From Candidatus Thorarchaeota archaeon SMTZ1-83 (lineage in GTDB: Archaea > Asgardarchaeota > Thorarchaeia > Thorarchaeales > Thorarchaeaceae), in the NCBI GenBank assembly GCA_001563325.1, contig LRSK01000208.1:1-6067 (forward strand): a stretch of DNA of 6,067 bases, read 5' to 3'. Shown piece after piece: positions 5,713 through 6,067 of this stretch; position 1 is the first letter of the stretch, and each line of letters starts with the position of its first letter. The position numbers and the translations under genes are program-made. Under the pieces are notes generated by a model, which did no database searches, was not told where the DNA came from, and saw only the letters and a list, made by a program, of their open reading frames with translations.

Positions 5713-6067
5713 ATGTCAAGACTAGGGAAGTACTTTGAAGCCAACCGCAAGATGTGGGATGAGTTCGCAAAGATCAACTACGGCTCAGAAACCTACAGGA
5801 CCAAGGAGTTCCTTGAAGGCGGAACAACACTGAACTCTATAGAGCTTGAAGAGCTTGGCGATGTCAAGGGTAAGACTCTGCTCCATCTTCAGTGTCATTT
5901 CGGATTGGATACGTTATCGTGGGCGCGGCAAGGTGCAAAGGTCACGGGAGTCGACTTCTCGGGAGAGGCCATCAGGTTGGCAAGAGACCTGGCTGAAAAG
6001 ACAAGGCTTGACGCCACCTTCATTCAGTGCAATATCTATGACCTGTCGGAAGTTCTTGACGAGGAAT
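5713..6067 (+). CDS. Class I SAM-dependent methyltransferase, C-terminus beyond the right edge
   Basis: 118 codons are visible before the window ends. After an N-terminal segment (MSRLGKYFEANRKMWDEFAK) with aromatic and basic residues, a Rossmann-type methyltransferase fold begins. Motif I is LLHLQCHFGLDTL (56-68), a variant in which the usual acidic-G-x-G-x-G becomes HLQCHFGLD. The acidic residue expected to bind the SAM ribose is Asp81 in VTGVDFSGEAI, and QCNIYDL (105-111) is the segment expected near the adenine. This motif I variant is known from a widespread subfamily of unassigned methyltransferases in bacteria and archaea, so no methyl acceptor can be given. An in-frame TAG at 5707-5709 makes ATG 5713 the first possible ATG. 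There is no SD, consistent with a leaderless message. The gene is divergent from the anchored protein. Confidence 0.85.
   Translation, partial: MSRLGKYFEANRKMWDEFAKINYGSETYRTKEFLEGGTTLNSIELEELGDVKGKTLLHLQCHFGLDTLSWARQGAKVTGVDFSGEAIRLARDLAEKTRLDATFIQCNIYDLSEVLDEE

Noticed and set aside
1..6067. Mobile element, CRISPR array, tRNA or defence system
   Set aside because: I saw no transposase or integrase motifs, terminal inverted repeats, regularly spaced repeats, tRNA-like folds or defence-protein signatures. All coding sequence is accounted for by four genes.

Overview
The window looks like archaeal chromosomal DNA of intermediate G+C. Several starts carry Shine-Dalgarno (SD) motifs of the GGAGG type. 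One gene has a TATA-like box placed so close to its ATG that the transcript would be leaderless. Surface proteins have an N-terminal hydrophobic segment but no bacterial lipobox. The protein flavour (a large family 5 solute-binding protein with a non-lipobox signal peptide, and an Asp-rich anchored envelope protein) reminds me of Asgard archaea, perhaps Thorarchaeia. That placement is inference from sequence style, not from a search.

Layout. (1) Positions 1-3253, minus strand: one uninterrupted reading frame that runs off the left edge (1084 codons visible). It encodes a secreted or surface solute-binding protein with two tandem copies of the family 5 (DppA/OppA-type, SBP_bac_5) domain in one polypeptide, at a period of 588 residues. 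(2) Positions 3254-3469: divergent intergenic region with a cluster of TCCGG/CCGGA palindromic half-sites and candidate promoters for both flanking genes. (3) Positions 3470-4753, plus strand: a cytosolic Fes-like (enterochelin esterase-like) alpha/beta hydrolase, best started at a GTG with a strong SD. (4) Positions 4773-5576, minus strand: an unrecognised, acidic, membrane-anchored extracytoplasmic protein, convergent with the esterase; the stops are separated by 19 bp that hold part of a small inverted repeat. (5) Positions 5577-5712: divergent intergenic region with small palindromes and a TATA-like element. (6) Positions 5713-6067, plus strand: the N-terminal part of a class I SAM-dependent methyltransferase, cut by the right edge.

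How the genes may work together. The solute-binding protein would capture a peptide-like or other organic ligand outside the cell for an ABC importer whose permease and ATPase genes are not in the window (they could lie beyond the left edge). The divergently transcribed esterase shares its upstream region, so the two could be co-regulated and act on the same compound (uptake, then ester cleavage), but nothing in the sequence proves this. The anchored protein and the methyltransferase have no evident link to either. No stretch longer than about 216 bp lacks a gene. I saw no RNA gene, CRISPR array, insertion sequence or integration site.
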